Of a DNA stretch of 64,000 bases, positions 1 through 7,900 are shown in pieces. The position numbers and the translations under genes were made by a program. The DNA is from Enterococcus thailandicus (lineage in GTDB: Bacteria; Bacillota; Bacilli; Lactobacillales; Enterococcaceae). The DNA is taken from assembly GCF_001886265.1 (NCBI RefSeq), contig NZ_JXLE01000005.1, positions 108,370 through 172,369 on the forward strand, written 5' to 3'. A model generated the notes under the pieces. It saw nothing but the letters and a program-made list of their open reading frames with translations, was not told the DNA's origin and ran no database searches. Each line of letters begins with the position of its first letter. The first letter of the stretch is position 1.

Positions 1-16
1 ATGAAATGGACGTTTA

Positions 17-50
17 CGAGATAACAGCTTCTGTTATCTCGTTTTTTTTT
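17..50 (+). terminator. Rho-independent terminator of an upstream gene
   Basis: An 11-bp perfect stem (17-27 pairs with 31-41, loop CTT) is followed by nine T. It closes a gene lying left of the window. A frame reading from base 1 stops at TAA 22-24, inside the left arm, and may be the last codons of that gene. Confidence 0.9.
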
Positions 51-69
51 GCTTACAGTGTCTTGCTTC

Positions 70-98
70 TTGAAGTATTTGAAGAATTAGGCTAGAGT
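70..98 (+). promoter_or_regulatory. Putative promoter of the 56-aa gene
   Basis: -35 TTGAAG (70-75), 17-bp spacer, -10 TAGAGT (93-98). It is a moderate match to the housekeeping consensus and lies 35 bp before the start codon at 133. Confidence 0.45.
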
Positions 99-132
99 TA
101 AATTAGGCACTTAAATGGAAAGGGTGAAGAGA

Positions 133-303
133 ATGAAATGGAAAGAAAAAGTCGATGAAACTGCTGAGAAAATATATGATTTGGTTAAATCCGGAAAATA
201 TGATGTAGAAGTCGGACTTCCAAAAAATGCAAAAAAAGCAGTCCAAATCAAGTCAAAACGTCCAACCAATCATACGAAAAAATGGTTAGCAAAAAACCGC
301 TAA
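133..303 (+). CDS. Small basic hypothetical protein (56 aa)
   Basis: I do not recognise this protein. It is 56 aa, strongly basic and rich in Lys, with a predicted helical N-terminal half and a Lys/Arg-rich tail ending in KKWLAKNR. There is no signal peptide or membrane segment. The start at ATG 133 is chosen because AGGGTG at 121-126 sits at normal Shine-Dalgarno distance; an in-frame ATG at 115 has no such site. It has its own promoter upstream and a terminator downstream, so it is a single-gene unit convergent with the TetR gene. The basic charge is compatible with nucleic-acid binding, but that is only a guess. Confidence 0.65.
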   Translation: MKWKEKVDETAEKIYDLVKSGKYDVEVGLPKNAKKAVQIKSKRPTNHTKKWLAKNR

Positions 304-310
304 TAATAAC

Positions 311-354
311 AAAAAACTGCCAAACGCTAAAAAAAGCGGCTTGGCAGTTTTTTG
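311..354. terminator. Bidirectional terminator between convergent genes
   Basis: The stem AAAACTGCCAA (313-323) / TTGGCAGTTTT (341-351) has A and T tracts on both sides. It serves the small gene ending at 303 and the convergent TetR gene ending at 355. An inner CGC/GCG pairing extends the stem. Confidence 0.9.
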
Positions 355-963
355 TTATCTTTCGACTTCGATTCCTAATACAGTTAGGTGACCGTTTCCT
401 ACTAATTTTACGACTAAAGCAGCCAATTGTTCTGCCGACATGTTCGTGTCACTAGTAATCCACCAGTGAAGAGTCCCGATAAAAATCGAAGTCATGTATT
501 CGATGATAAAATCGATGGGCACTTCAAGTTCATTTTCTGTAATTTTCAAGCGATTGAAGATGTTTGCGTATTTATTGTATAAAAGTTCTTCTAGTTTTTT
601 ACGCAAAAGCTCGTTGGATGAACCGTCCATGATGGTCAAAAAGAAAGCTTTTCTTTCTTGGATATTTTTGTAAATATTCGTCAGTGCAGCAATGATTTGT
701 TTGACTTTGATCCGGTTGCCATGAACAAGTTGTTCCAAATCTAACACAGAGGTAAAGGCGTTGATCGCCATTTCAAAAATTTGTTCGTAGAGATCTTGTT
801 TGTCTTTAAAATGAGCATAAAAGGTCGCACGATTAATCATTGCTTCATCGGCAATATCTTGCACGGTCACGTTATCATATCCTTTTTCTTCCACCAAGCG
901 AATAAATGCCTCGATAATCATTTTGTGTGTTCGCTTCACTCGAAGATCAATTTTCTTAACCAT
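355..963 (-). CDS. TetR/AcrR-family transcriptional regulator
   Basis: A 202-aa cytoplasmic DNA-binding repressor. Residues about 10-57 form the TetR N-terminal helix-turn-helix, with the typical pattern TVQDIADEAMINRATFYAHF and KDLY-type tail. The remaining 145 residues form the variable ligand-binding and dimerisation part; I cannot name a ligand. The start has GAGGAA at good spacing on the minus strand. The gene is divergent from the 1413-aa activase-like gene at 1140, with 176 bp between them. That gap holds a near-perfect 38-bp palindrome (1083-1120) just after the activase promoter, so this regulator most likely controls its neighbour. Family call is secure; target is inference. Confidence 0.9.
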   Translation of the reverse strand: MVKKIDLRVKRTHKMIIEAFIRLVEEKGYDNVTVQDIADEAMINRATFYAHFKDKQDLYEQIFEMAINAFTSVLDLEQLVHGNRIKVKQIIAALTNIYKNIQERKAFFLTIMDGSSNELLRKKLEELLYNKYANIFNRLKITENELEVPIDFIIEYMTSIFIGTLHWWITSDTNMSAEQLAALVVKLVGNGHLTVLGIEVER

Positions 964-1038
964 AAAAAATTCCTCACTTGTTATTCGACATTTTTGATTT
1001 GTTTGTTGCTTATCTCACAAATAGGGGGTGTTTGCCAG

Positions 1039-1067
1039 TTGCAAAACCAATAAATTGTTCCTAAAAT
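1039..1067 (+). promoter_or_regulatory. Promoter of the activase-like gene
   Basis: -35 TTGCAA (1039-1044), 17-bp spacer, -10 TAAAAT (1062-1067). Transcription would start near 1074, just before the palindrome at 1083-1120. Confidence 0.6.
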
Positions 1068-1082
1068 ATACATAAGTAGTAT

Positions 1083-1120
1083 AACAGACACTTTGTTAGA
1101 TAATCAACAAACTGTCTGTT
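1083..1120. promoter_or_regulatory. 38-bp palindrome, candidate TetR operator
   Basis: Arms 1083-1097 and 1106-1120 are 15 bp each, complementary at 14 of 15 positions, with an 8-bp spacer. The outer half-site is AACAGACA / TGTCTGTT. It lies between the predicted transcription start and the GAGGAGGG ribosome site at 1122-1129. Such placement fits a repressor road-block by the divergent TetR protein. As RNA it would also form a hairpin directly before the ribosome site, so control of translation is an alternative. Confidence 0.7.
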
Positions 1121-1139
1121 TGAGGAGGGTGAAGAACAG

Positions 1140-4100
1140 ATGAACTTACGAGCGGGAATTGACGTTGGGTCTACGACTGTCAAATTAGTATTACTAGATG
1201 AACGAAATCAAACAATTTTTTCTAAATATGAACGTCATTATTCAGATGTCAAGAAAGCAACAGCTAAGACTTTACGTGAAGCACAAGCCTTGGTTCAAAA
1301 CCAACCAATTGCAATGGCAATTACTGGATCAGGCGGTATGGGACTTGCCGATGTATTGAACATTCCTTTTGTTCAGGAGGTGATTGCGTGTACACGCACG
1401 GTCGAAGAAATAATTCCTGAAACAGATGTGGCGATTGAATTAGGTGGAGAAGATGCGAAAATTACTTTTTTTGAAGGTGCACTGGAACAACGTATGAATG
1501 GTAGCTGTGCTGGCGGGACAGGTGCATTTATTGACCAAATGGCTGTTTTGTTGAAAACTGATTCAAATGGTGTGAATGAGCTAGCCAAGGAATATCGGCA
1601 AATCTACCCGATTGCTTCACGGTGTGGCGTGTTCGCTAAAACGGATGTACAGCCATTGATCAATGAAGGAGCAGATAAAGCGGATATTGCAGCGAGTATT
1701 TTTCAAGCTGTAGTAAATCAAACAATTGCTGGATTGGCAGCTGGACGAAAAATTAAAGGCAAAGTGGCATTTTTAGGTGGTCCACTGTACTTTATGTCAG
1801 AATTACGCAAACGATTTGTTGAAACGTTAGACATTGCGCCAGAAAATGTCATTTTTCCAGAAAATCCGCAGTTATTTGTGGCAATGGGTGCCGCGTTTTA
1901 CGCTGAAGAAGCACGAGTGACGACAATTGAGGCTTTACTTGCTGCTTTGGAAAATGGTAATCAAGCACAATTGACCCCGTCAACTACGTTAGCTCCGTTG
2001 TTCGAAGAAGAGGTAGATTTGACCGCTTTTCGCGAGCGTCATGCACAAGCGACTGCTTCAGAAAAATTACTTTCAGAACATCATGGTGTAGCATTTTTAG
2101 GAATCGATGCAGGTTCAACAACGACAAAAGTTACCTTGATTAATGAAGAAGGGGAGATTCTCTTTTCCTTCTATGGTAATAATGAAGGCCAGCCTTTAGA
2201 AACAACGATGAAAGTGCTAAAAGAATTATACAGTCAATTACCAGAAGACGTTTTTATCGGAAAAGCAGCAGCAACAGGTTATGGCGAATTATTGATTAAG
2301 AATGCTTTAAAAGTTGATATTGGTGAAGTGGAAACGATGGCGCATTACAAAGCGGCAAATTTTTTCCAACCTGGTGTTGATTTTATTTTAGATATTGGTG
2401 GTCAAGATATGAAAGCCATGACGATCAAAGATGGTGTGCTTTCTTCAATCCAATTAAATGAAGCCTGCTCTTCTGGCTGTGGTTCATTTATTGAAACATT
2501 TGCTAAATCATTGAATTATGATGTACGAGATTTTGCGAAAGCTGCAGTGGAATCCAAAGCACCAGTTGATTTAGGTTCTCGCTGTACAGTCTTTATGAAT
2601 TCGAAAGTGAAGCAAGTTCAAAAAGAAGGTGCATCTGTAGGAGATATTTCTGCTGGGTTGTCTTATTCTGTTATCAAAAATGCTATTTATAAAGTAATTA
2701 AGATTCGTAGACCAGAAGATCTTGGCGAAAAAATTGTTTGCCAAGGTGGAACTTTTTATAACGAAGCGGTGTTACGCGCATTTGAATTGATTAGTGGACG
2801 CGAAGTTGTTCGTCCCTCAATTGCTGGACTGATGGGGGCTTACGGAGCAGCGCTGATTGCCATGGAAAATTATGCGTTAGGTGAAGAAAGCACCATTTTG
2901 TCAGAAGAAGAGCTTGATCACTTTACTGCAGAAAAGGAATTTACGCATTGCGGTTTGTGTGAAAATAACTGTATGTTAACAGTTACGTTATTTTCTGATG
3001 GTCGCCAATTTATCACGGGAAATCGCTGTGAACGTGGCGCTCGAATCAAGATCAAGAAGGAAGATAAAAAAGTTAACCTAGTCGATTATAAGTATCGTCG
3101 TTTGTTTAAATACCGTCCATTACGTAAGAAAGAAGCAGTCAATGGTGTGATTGGTATCCCTCGAGTCTTAAATATGTATGAAAACTATCCTTTGTGGCAT
3201 ACTTTCTTCACTGATTTAGGATTCAGAGTAGAATTATCCCCACGCTCAAACAAAGAATTATACGAGCAAGGAATGGAAACAATTCCAAGTGACACAGCGT
3301 GTTATCCAGCTAAAATCACACACGGGCATATTCAAGCAATGATTGATGCAGGTATTCCACGAATTTTCTATCCGGGCGTTGTCTTTGAACGACAAGAATC
3401 AACTGAAGCGGATAATCATTTCAACTGTCCTATTGTCCAAAGTTATCCAGATGTTATTAAAAATAATGTGGATGACATTCGCGATGGTAAAGTTGATTAT
3501 CGGAATCCATTTATCAACTTAGCGAACGAATCGGCAGTAGCAAAAGTCTTACATCAAACTTTTGCGGATTTTGATTTTTCGGAAGAACAGATTGCGAAAG
3601 CGTTGCATCATGGGTATGAAGAATTAGCAACGTTTAAGGAAGATATTCAGAAAAAAGGTGAAGAAACCTTATTGATGTTGAATCAAAAAAATGAGCGGGG
3701 AATTGTTATCTCAGGTCGTCCCTATCATTTAGATCCAGAAATCAATCATGGAATCTCAGAAGTAATTACGCAAGAAGGTTTCCATGTCTTGACAGAAGAC
3801 AGCATTTCTCATTTAGGTGACGTTGGGAATTTACGCGTCGTGAATCAATGGGTGTACCACTCACGGCTATATGCGGCTGCACGAGTTGTTGCAAAATCAA
3901 AAAATCTTGAATTAGTTCAATTGAATTCATTTGGTTGTGGCTTAGATGCCGTAACAACAGACCAAGTCGAAGAAATCATGGAGCAATATGGAAAAATCTA
4001 TACAGTTCTAAAAATTGATGAAGGTGCAAACCTCGGAGCAATTCGTATTCGGTTACGATCCTTAAAAGCAGCAGTCAATGAACGAGCCAAGCAAAATTTT

Positions 4101-5381
4101 GTTCCAGTCAAACGATTTGAAGAACCAGAAAAAATCGTCTTTACAAAAGAAATGAAAGAAAAACATACTTTATTGTTGCCAATGCTTAGCCCAATTCACC
4201 AATCTGGCTTAGTTGATGTCGCGTTAAACGCTTCTGGTTACAATGTTGTCTGCTTACCAGCAGAGGATAATGAAGCAATCAATGTTGGACTGAAATACGT
4301 GAACAATGATGCGTGTTATCCAGCAATCATCTCCATTGGTCAACTAGTGGAAGCCTTGGAAAGTGGTAAGTACGATTTGGAAAATACAAGTGTGATGATG
4401 ACTCAAACTGGTGGTGGTTGTCGTGCGACAAACTATATTCCATTACTTAGAAAAGCGTTGAATGATGCTGGATTTGGAAATATTCCAGTTGTTTCAGTCT
4501 CAATGGGGAACAAGGGGGTTGAATCAAACCCTGGATTTAAATTCACGTTTCCAATGTTGAAACGTTTGGCGATTGCCTTTTTATATGGTGATTTGTTTGA
4601 AAGAGTCGTCTATCGTACGCGCCCTTACGAGTTAGAAAAAGGGACAGTCGATCGGTTACATGAAGAATGGCTACAACGAGTTGAAAAAAATGTTCGGAAT
4701 GGCTCCTTAACGTTGTTTAATAGCAATATGAAAAAAATTGTCAAAGCATTTGATACCTTACCGATTTCTGATGTGAAAAAGCCAAAAGTCGGAGTCGTTG
4801 GAGAAATATTAGTTAAGTATTCTCCAACTGCTAATAACGATATTGTTCGCTTACTCGAAGCAGAAGGTGCAGAAGCGGTCGTTCCTGATATTGTTGGTTT
4901 TATGAACTATTCCTTATACAACCAAATTTGGAAATATGAAAATCTTGGGATGGCTAAACAAAGTAAGTTGCTCGCGCAATTTGCGATTCGGATGATTGAA
5001 ATGATTGAAAAACCAATGGATAAAGCCTTGAGAAAATCAGAACGATTTGATGGAATCCAGTCAATTCAAGACTTAGCAGAAGATGCAAGTAAAATTTTGT
5101 CCATTGGAAATCAGACAGGTGAAGGTTGGTTCTTAACAGGAGAAATGATTGAACTGTTGAAGCATGATGTGAATAACATTGTTTGTATGCAACCATTTGG
5201 CTGTTTGCCTAACCACGTAGTTGGGAAAGGAGTCATCAAAGAATTGCGTCGTCAATATCCTAAAGCAAATATTGCAGCGATTGATTATGATCCGGGCGTT
5301 TCGATTGTCAATCAATTAAATCGCATTCGTTTAATGATGGCAACAGCTAATAAAACATTAGCAAAAGAAACGATCTCCTAA
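1140..5381 (+). CDS. Acyl-CoA dehydratase activase-like giant protein (two ASKHA domains plus DUF2229-type region)
   Basis: A 1413-aa protein of the 2-hydroxyacyl-CoA dehydratase activase family (BadF/BadG/HgdC ATPases), in the long fused form found in many Firmicutes. Residues about 3-265 are a first ASKHA ATPase domain ([10 protein letters not shown]; Cys123 in NGSCAGGTG and Cys162 in SRCGVF match the cluster ligands of HgdC activators). Residues about 318-590 repeat the fold ([24 protein letters not shown]). A CGLCENNC cysteine cluster follows near residue 615, then a DUF2229-type region ([13 protein letters not shown]) and a long dehydratase-like C-terminal part with further conserved Cys. 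It likely binds iron-sulphur clusters and ATP; the substrate is unknown. No separate dehydratase subunits are nearby. Start has the strong site GAGGAGGG. Confidence 0.85.
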   Translation: MNLRAGIDVGSTTVKLVLLDERNQTIFSKYERHYSDVKKATAKTLREAQALVQNQPIAMAITGSGGMGLADVLNIPFVQEVIACTRTVEEIIPETDVAIELGGEDAKITFFEGALEQRMNGSCAGGTGAFIDQMAVLLKTDSNGVNELAKEYRQIYPIASRCGVFAKTDVQPLINEGADKADIAASIFQAVVNQTIAGLAAGRKIKGKVAFLGGPLYFMSELRKRFVETLDIAPENVIFPENPQLFVAMGAAFYAEEARVTTIEALLAALENGNQAQLTPSTTLAPLFEEEVDLTAFRERHAQATASEKLLSEHHGVAFLGIDAGSTTTKVTLINEEGEILFSFYGNNEGQPLETTMKVLKELYSQLPEDVFIGKAAATGYGELLIKNALKVDIGEVETMAHYKAANFFQPGVDFILDIGGQDMKAMTIKDGVLSSIQLNEACSSGCGSFIETFAKSLNYDVRDFAKAAVESKAPVDLGSRCTVFMNSKVKQVQKEGASVGDISAGLSYSVIKNAIYKVIKIRRPEDLGEKIVCQGGTFYNEAVLRAFELISGREVVRPSIAGLMGAYGAALIAMENYALGEESTILSEEELDHFTAEKEFTHCGLCENNCMLTVTLFSDGRQFITGNRCERGARIKIKKEDKKVNLVDYKYRRLFKYRPLRKKEAVNGVIGIPRVLNMYENYPLWHTFFTDLGFRVELSPRSNKELYEQGMETIPSDTACYPAKITHGHIQAMIDAGIPRIFYPGVVFERQESTEADNHFNCPIVQSYPDVIKNNVDDIRDGKVDYRNPFINLANESAVAKVLHQTFADFDFSEEQIAKALHHGYEELATFKEDIQKKGEETLLMLNQKNERGIVISGRPYHLDPEINHGISEVITQEGFHVLTEDSISHLGDVGNLRVVNQWVYHSRLYAAARVVAKSKNLELVQLNSFGCGLDAVTTDQVEEIMEQYGKIYTVLKIDEGANLGAIRIRLRSLKAAVNERAKQNFVPVKRFEEPEKIVFTKEMKEKHTLLLPMLSPIHQSGLVDVALNASGYNVVCLPAEDNEAINVGLKYVNNDACYPAIISIGQLVEALESGKYDLENTSVMMTQTGGGCRATNYIPLLRKALNDAGFGNIPVVSVSMGNKGVESNPGFKFTFPMLKRLAIAFLYGDLFERVVYRTRPYELEKGTVDRLHEEWLQRVEKNVRNGSLTLFNSNMKKIVKAFDTLPISDVKKPKVGVVGEILVKYSPTANNDIVRLLEAEGAEAVVPDIVGFMNYSLYNQIWKYENLGMAKQSKLLAQFAIRMIEMIEKPMDKALRKSERFDGIQSIQDLAEDASKILSIGNQTGEGWFLTGEMIELLKHDVNNIVCMQPFGCLPNHVVGKGVIKELRRQYPKANIAAIDYDPGVSIVNQLNRIRLMMATANKTLAKETIS

Positions 5382-5403
5382 ACAACTTAACTGTACCAAA
5401 AAT

Positions 5404-5450
5404 AAAAGAGGAAAGAGTAGGTTTAAAACTTACTTTTTCCTCTTTTTCTT
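5404..5450 (+). terminator. Terminator after the activase-like gene
   Basis: The stem AAAAGAGGAAA (5404-5414) pairs with the T-rich right arm TTTTTCCTCTTTT (about 5434-5447), with an inner GTAGGT/ACTTAC extension and a U-rich end. Confidence 0.8.
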
Positions 5451-5504
5451 AAGGAAAACAAGCTGAATGGTTTCAATTACCTAACGGAGAAAATCCTTTT
5501 TTTG

Positions 5505-5533
5505 TTGAGAATCAGGTATATACCAGTTATAAT
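5505..5533 (+). promoter_or_regulatory. Autoregulated promoter of the GntR gene with internal operator
   Basis: -35 TTGAGA (5505-5510), 17-bp spacer, perfect -10 TATAAT (5528-5533). The palindrome GGTATATACC (5515-5524) sits inside the spacer. It fits the GT-N-TA-N-AC pattern recognised by HutC-type GntR regulators, so the protein encoded downstream probably represses its own transcription. Confidence 0.75.
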
Positions 5534-5562
5534 AAAGAAAACGAAAGGAAGGATGAAATCAG

Positions 5563-6270
5563 ATGTCAAATCAGTTACCCGTATATATACAAATTCATGA
5601 TCAATTAAAAAATGAGATTGAACAAGGGGTCTGGAAAATCGGTGACCGCCTTCCCTCTGAAAGAGAATTGGCTGTGAAATTTAATGTGAGTCGAATGACT
5701 TTGCGCCAAGCAATCCAAAATTTAGCAGATGAAGGGATCTTAGAGAGAAAAATTGGTTCTGGGACTTATGTTGCGCGTGAAAAAGTTCAAGAGAAAATGT
5801 CTGGAACAACTAGTTTCACCGAAATTATGGAGTCACAAAATCGAGTACCTTCTAGTCGAACGGTTTCTTATTTCTTAACATCACCTAGTTCAAGTGAGAT
5901 GGAAAAATTACAATTAGAGAAAGAGGACGTGATTCTTCGAATGGAGCGCATTCGTTATGCAGATAACGTGCCAATCTGTTTTGAAGTTGCTAGTATTCCA
6001 CAGAAAATCATTGACGGCTATAGCAAATCAGAAATTACAGAATCTTTGTATCGAACGTTAGAAGAAAAAGGTGGAAAGAAAATTGGGCATGCAAACCAAA
6101 CGATTTCTGCTATGTTAGCTTCAGAACAGATTTCTGAATACTTAGAAGTCAAACGTGGGGACGCAGTTCTACGATTACGACAAGTTTCTTATTTTGAAGA
6201 AGGAACACCGTTTGAATACGTACGTACGCAATATGTTGGTAACCGATTTGAATTTTACCTAGAAAAATAA
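5563..6270 (+). CDS. GntR/HutC-family regulator with UTRA effector domain
   Basis: A 235-aa DNA-binding regulator. Residues about 5-72 form the GntR winged helix (DRLPSERELAVKFNVSRMTL, then a wing ending in IGSGTYV). Residues about 90-230 are a UTRA domain, which in this family binds a small molecule, often a sugar phosphate or amino-sugar phosphate (as in NagR/YvoA). The gene is monocistronic between two terminators and no sugar gene is adjacent, so its targets are probably elsewhere, apart from its own promoter, which carries a fitting operator at 5515-5524. Ligand is unknown from sequence alone. Confidence 0.88.
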   Translation: MSNQLPVYIQIHDQLKNEIEQGVWKIGDRLPSERELAVKFNVSRMTLRQAIQNLADEGILERKIGSGTYVAREKVQEKMSGTTSFTEIMESQNRVPSSRTVSYFLTSPSSSEMEKLQLEKEDVILRMERIRYADNVPICFEVASIPQKIIDGYSKSEITESLYRTLEEKGGKKIGHANQTISAMLASEQISEYLEVKRGDAVLRLRQVSYFEEGTPFEYVRTQYVGNRFEFYLEK

Positions 6271-6312
6271 AACAAGCTGAAACAATTCGTTGTTTCAGCT
6301 TGTTTTATTTTT
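6265..6312. terminator. Bidirectional terminator with UUCG tetraloop
   Basis: A 21-bp perfect stem (6265-6285 with 6290-6310) is closed by TTCG. It serves the convergent GntR and YigZ genes. Confidence 0.95.
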
Positions 6313-6314
6313 GC

Positions 6315-6962
6315 TTATTTTTTATTTAGTGTGATGAGTTTTTCGTGATAAGAAATTGGTCCTTTTTCAAAAGTGACTTGTCCATTCAATAGTTCAGTGA
6401 CAGTTGCTTTAAACTGTGAGATGTCTGTTTCATCAACCATACAAACAACAATTACTTGATCAGTATAACGAGTTTCCTTGACAGTCACTTGTTGTAGCTC
6501 AAGAAAATTTTCTAGCTTTCCTAATTGAGGATAGGTAATGGCAACGGCGAGTTCTTGTTGTAAGGTACCTTCAACAATACCAACCTCAGTTAGACCGTGA
6601 GAAACAGCCTGTGTGTAAGCACGAATCAGTCCACCAGCACCTAATTTGATACCACCAAAATAACGTGTGACAACGGCAACGACATTGATGAGTTCATTCT
6701 TTTTTAAAACTTCAAGCATGGGGATGCCAGCTGTTCCGCTTGGCTCTCCGTCATCACTACTGCGTTGAATCTCACTTTTGTCACCAATGACAAAAGCACT
6801 ACAGTTATGATTTGCTTTCCAGTGTTCCTTCTTGACTGCTTGGATAAACGTTTTGGCTTCTTCTTCAGTCGTCACGCGTTTAAAGGAACAAATAAATCGG
6901 GATTTTTTTATTTCAATTTCACTTTGGCCATCTTCTTTGACCGTTAGATAACGTTCAATCAT
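6315..6962 (-). CDS. yvyE: YigZ/YvyE-family (IMPACT) protein
   Basis: A 215-aa soluble protein of the UPF0029/IMPACT family. The N-terminal domain (about 20-125) shows the family hallmarks SRFICSF, HNCSAFVIGD, SDDGEPSGTAG and RYFGGIKLGAGGLIRAY. The C-terminal domain (about 140-210) is the DUF1949-type ferredoxin-like fold. Bacterial members are structurally related to eukaryotic IMPACT, a regulator of translation control through Gcn2; the bacterial role is poorly defined. In Bacillus the gene also lies next to comFA, as it does here with opposite orientation. Start supported by GAGG on the minus strand. Length is normal. Confidence 0.9.
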   Translation of the reverse strand: MIERYLTVKEDGQSEIEIKKSRFICSFKRVTTEEEAKTFIQAVKKEHWKANHNCSAFVIGDKSEIQRSSDDGEPSGTAGIPMLEVLKKNELINVVAVVTRYFGGIKLGAGGLIRAYTQAVSHGLTEVGIVEGTLQQELAVAITYPQLGKLENFLELQQVTVKETRYTDQVIVVCMVDETDISQFKATVTELLNGQVTFEKGPISYHEKLITLNKK

Positions 6963-7081
6963 TGTTTTACCTCATTTCAAATGAAGAGTTACTTTCTTTA
7001 GTATATGAAAAATCTTTTGATGTTTCAACTTCCGAAATGGTTGCGCAAATGCTGGACTATGCGATAATAAAGGAAAGGTAG

Positions 7082-7381
7082 GTGAAGTTGGGAATGAAAG
7101 AACGTGTGAAAAAATATGATGCTATAACCCACTACATAAAAAATAATGGTGGTTCGCAAATTACTTTGACGTTTACTCAAATGGATGAGTTGTTATTTCC
7201 TAACAGTGGGCTTCCAAAGTCTGCCAGACAGACGACGGATTGGTGGGCAAATGATTACCGTCATCCGGAAAAAGGTGCTTACGGTTGGTTGAATGCAGGG
7301 TATGAAGTTGTTGTTGTTAATTTGGCAAAGGAATATATCGTGTTCAATCAATTAGTAAAATCAAGTTGGTTATTCGATTAG
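7082..7381 (+). CDS. Small DUF7662-like protein
   Basis: A 99-aa soluble protein whose C-terminal half carries the pattern WWANDYRHPEKGAYGWLNAGYEV, typical of a family of small proteins I recall as DUF7662, common in Firmicutes and actinobacteria and of unknown function. The N-terminal half is a short helical segment followed by a FTQMDELL stretch that resembles the FxxIExIL helix of the family. The start is taken as GTG 7082 after AAAGGA; ATG 7094 is an alternative and would shorten it by four residues. It stands alone between the YigZ gene and a PTS component. Family recognition is from memory. Confidence 0.7.
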   Translation: MKLGMKERVKKYDAITHYIKNNGGSQITLTFTQMDELLFPNSGLPKSARQTTDWWANDYRHPEKGAYGWLNAGYEVVVVNLAKEYIVFNQLVKSSWLFD

Positions 7382-7401
7382 TTAACCGTATTCAGAAAAC
7401 G

Positions 7402-7429
7402 TTGACAATTGTTATCTTTTAGCTATAAT
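7402..7429 (+). promoter_or_regulatory. Promoter of the PTS IIB gene
   Basis: Perfect -35 TTGACA (7402-7407), 16-bp spacer, perfect -10 TATAAT (7424-7429). Confidence 0.85.
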
Positions 7430-7444
7430 AGGTTCATAGGGACG

Positions 7445-7458
7445 AGAAAGCGGTTACG
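7445..7458 (+). promoter_or_regulatory. cre site (CcpA operator) before the PTS IIB gene
   Basis: AGAAAGCGGTTACG matches the cre consensus TGWAANCGNTNNCA at 12 of 14 positions. It lies just downstream of the expected transcription start, where CcpA typically blocks elongation. Confidence 0.6.
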
Positions 7459-7488
7459 TTCCTTGGCTTAGAAAAGGGGAGATTAACA

Positions 7489-7812
7489 ATGTCAAAAAAA
7501 ACAATTATGCTTGTCTGTTCAGCTGGTATGAGTACGAGCTTATTAGTAACTAAAATGGAAAAGGCTGCGGAAGCACAAGGGTTAGATACAGACATCTTTG
7601 CAGTATCAGCTTCTGATGCAGATAATCATTTAGCAAGCAAAGACGTTGATGTTTTATTATTAGGCCCACAAGTTCGCTTTATGAAAGGCGATTTTGAGAA
7701 GCGCGTTGAGCCAAAAGGAATTCCATTAGATATCATCAACATGGCTGATTACGGTATGATGAATGGTGAAAAAGTGTTACAACAAGCTTTGACATTAATT
7801 GGTGATAAATAA
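7489..7812 (+). CDS. PTS lactose/cellobiose-family IIB component
   Basis: A 107-aa cytoplasmic phosphocarrier of the PTS Lac family. The N-terminus forms the IIB P-loop with the phosphorylated cysteine (LVCSAGMSTSLLVTKM, Cys10), followed by the flavodoxin-like pattern including LLGPQVRFM. In this family IIB receives phosphate from IIA and passes it to the sugar bound by IIC. No IIA or IIC gene is adjacent, so it is an orphan subunit that must work with partners elsewhere or has become regulatory. It has its own strong promoter, a cre site and a terminator. The likely substrates are beta-glucosides or chitobiose-type sugars, not determined here. Confidence 0.92.
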   Translation: MSKKTIMLVCSAGMSTSLLVTKMEKAAEAQGLDTDIFAVSASDADNHLASKDVDVLLLGPQVRFMKGDFEKRVEPKGIPLDIINMADYGMMNGEKVLQQALTLIGDK

Positions 7813-7829
7813 AGAGTACTGACGAATTA

Positions 7830-7875
7830 AAAAGTGTGAGGTTTTTTCATTTTGAAAATGCCTCGCACTTTTTTT
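7830..7875 (+). terminator. Terminator after PTS IIB gene
   Basis: AAAAGTGTGAGG (7830-7841) pairs with CCTCGCACTTTT (7861-7872) with one mismatch, followed by T residues. Confidence 0.85.
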
Positions 7876-7900
7876 GCGTATCTTTTTTTAGGGAAGCAAA

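Noticed and set aside
781..1053. 90-codon plus-strand frame antisense to the TetR gene
   Set aside because: It is an antisense shadow of the TetR gene with no family resemblance or ribosome site.
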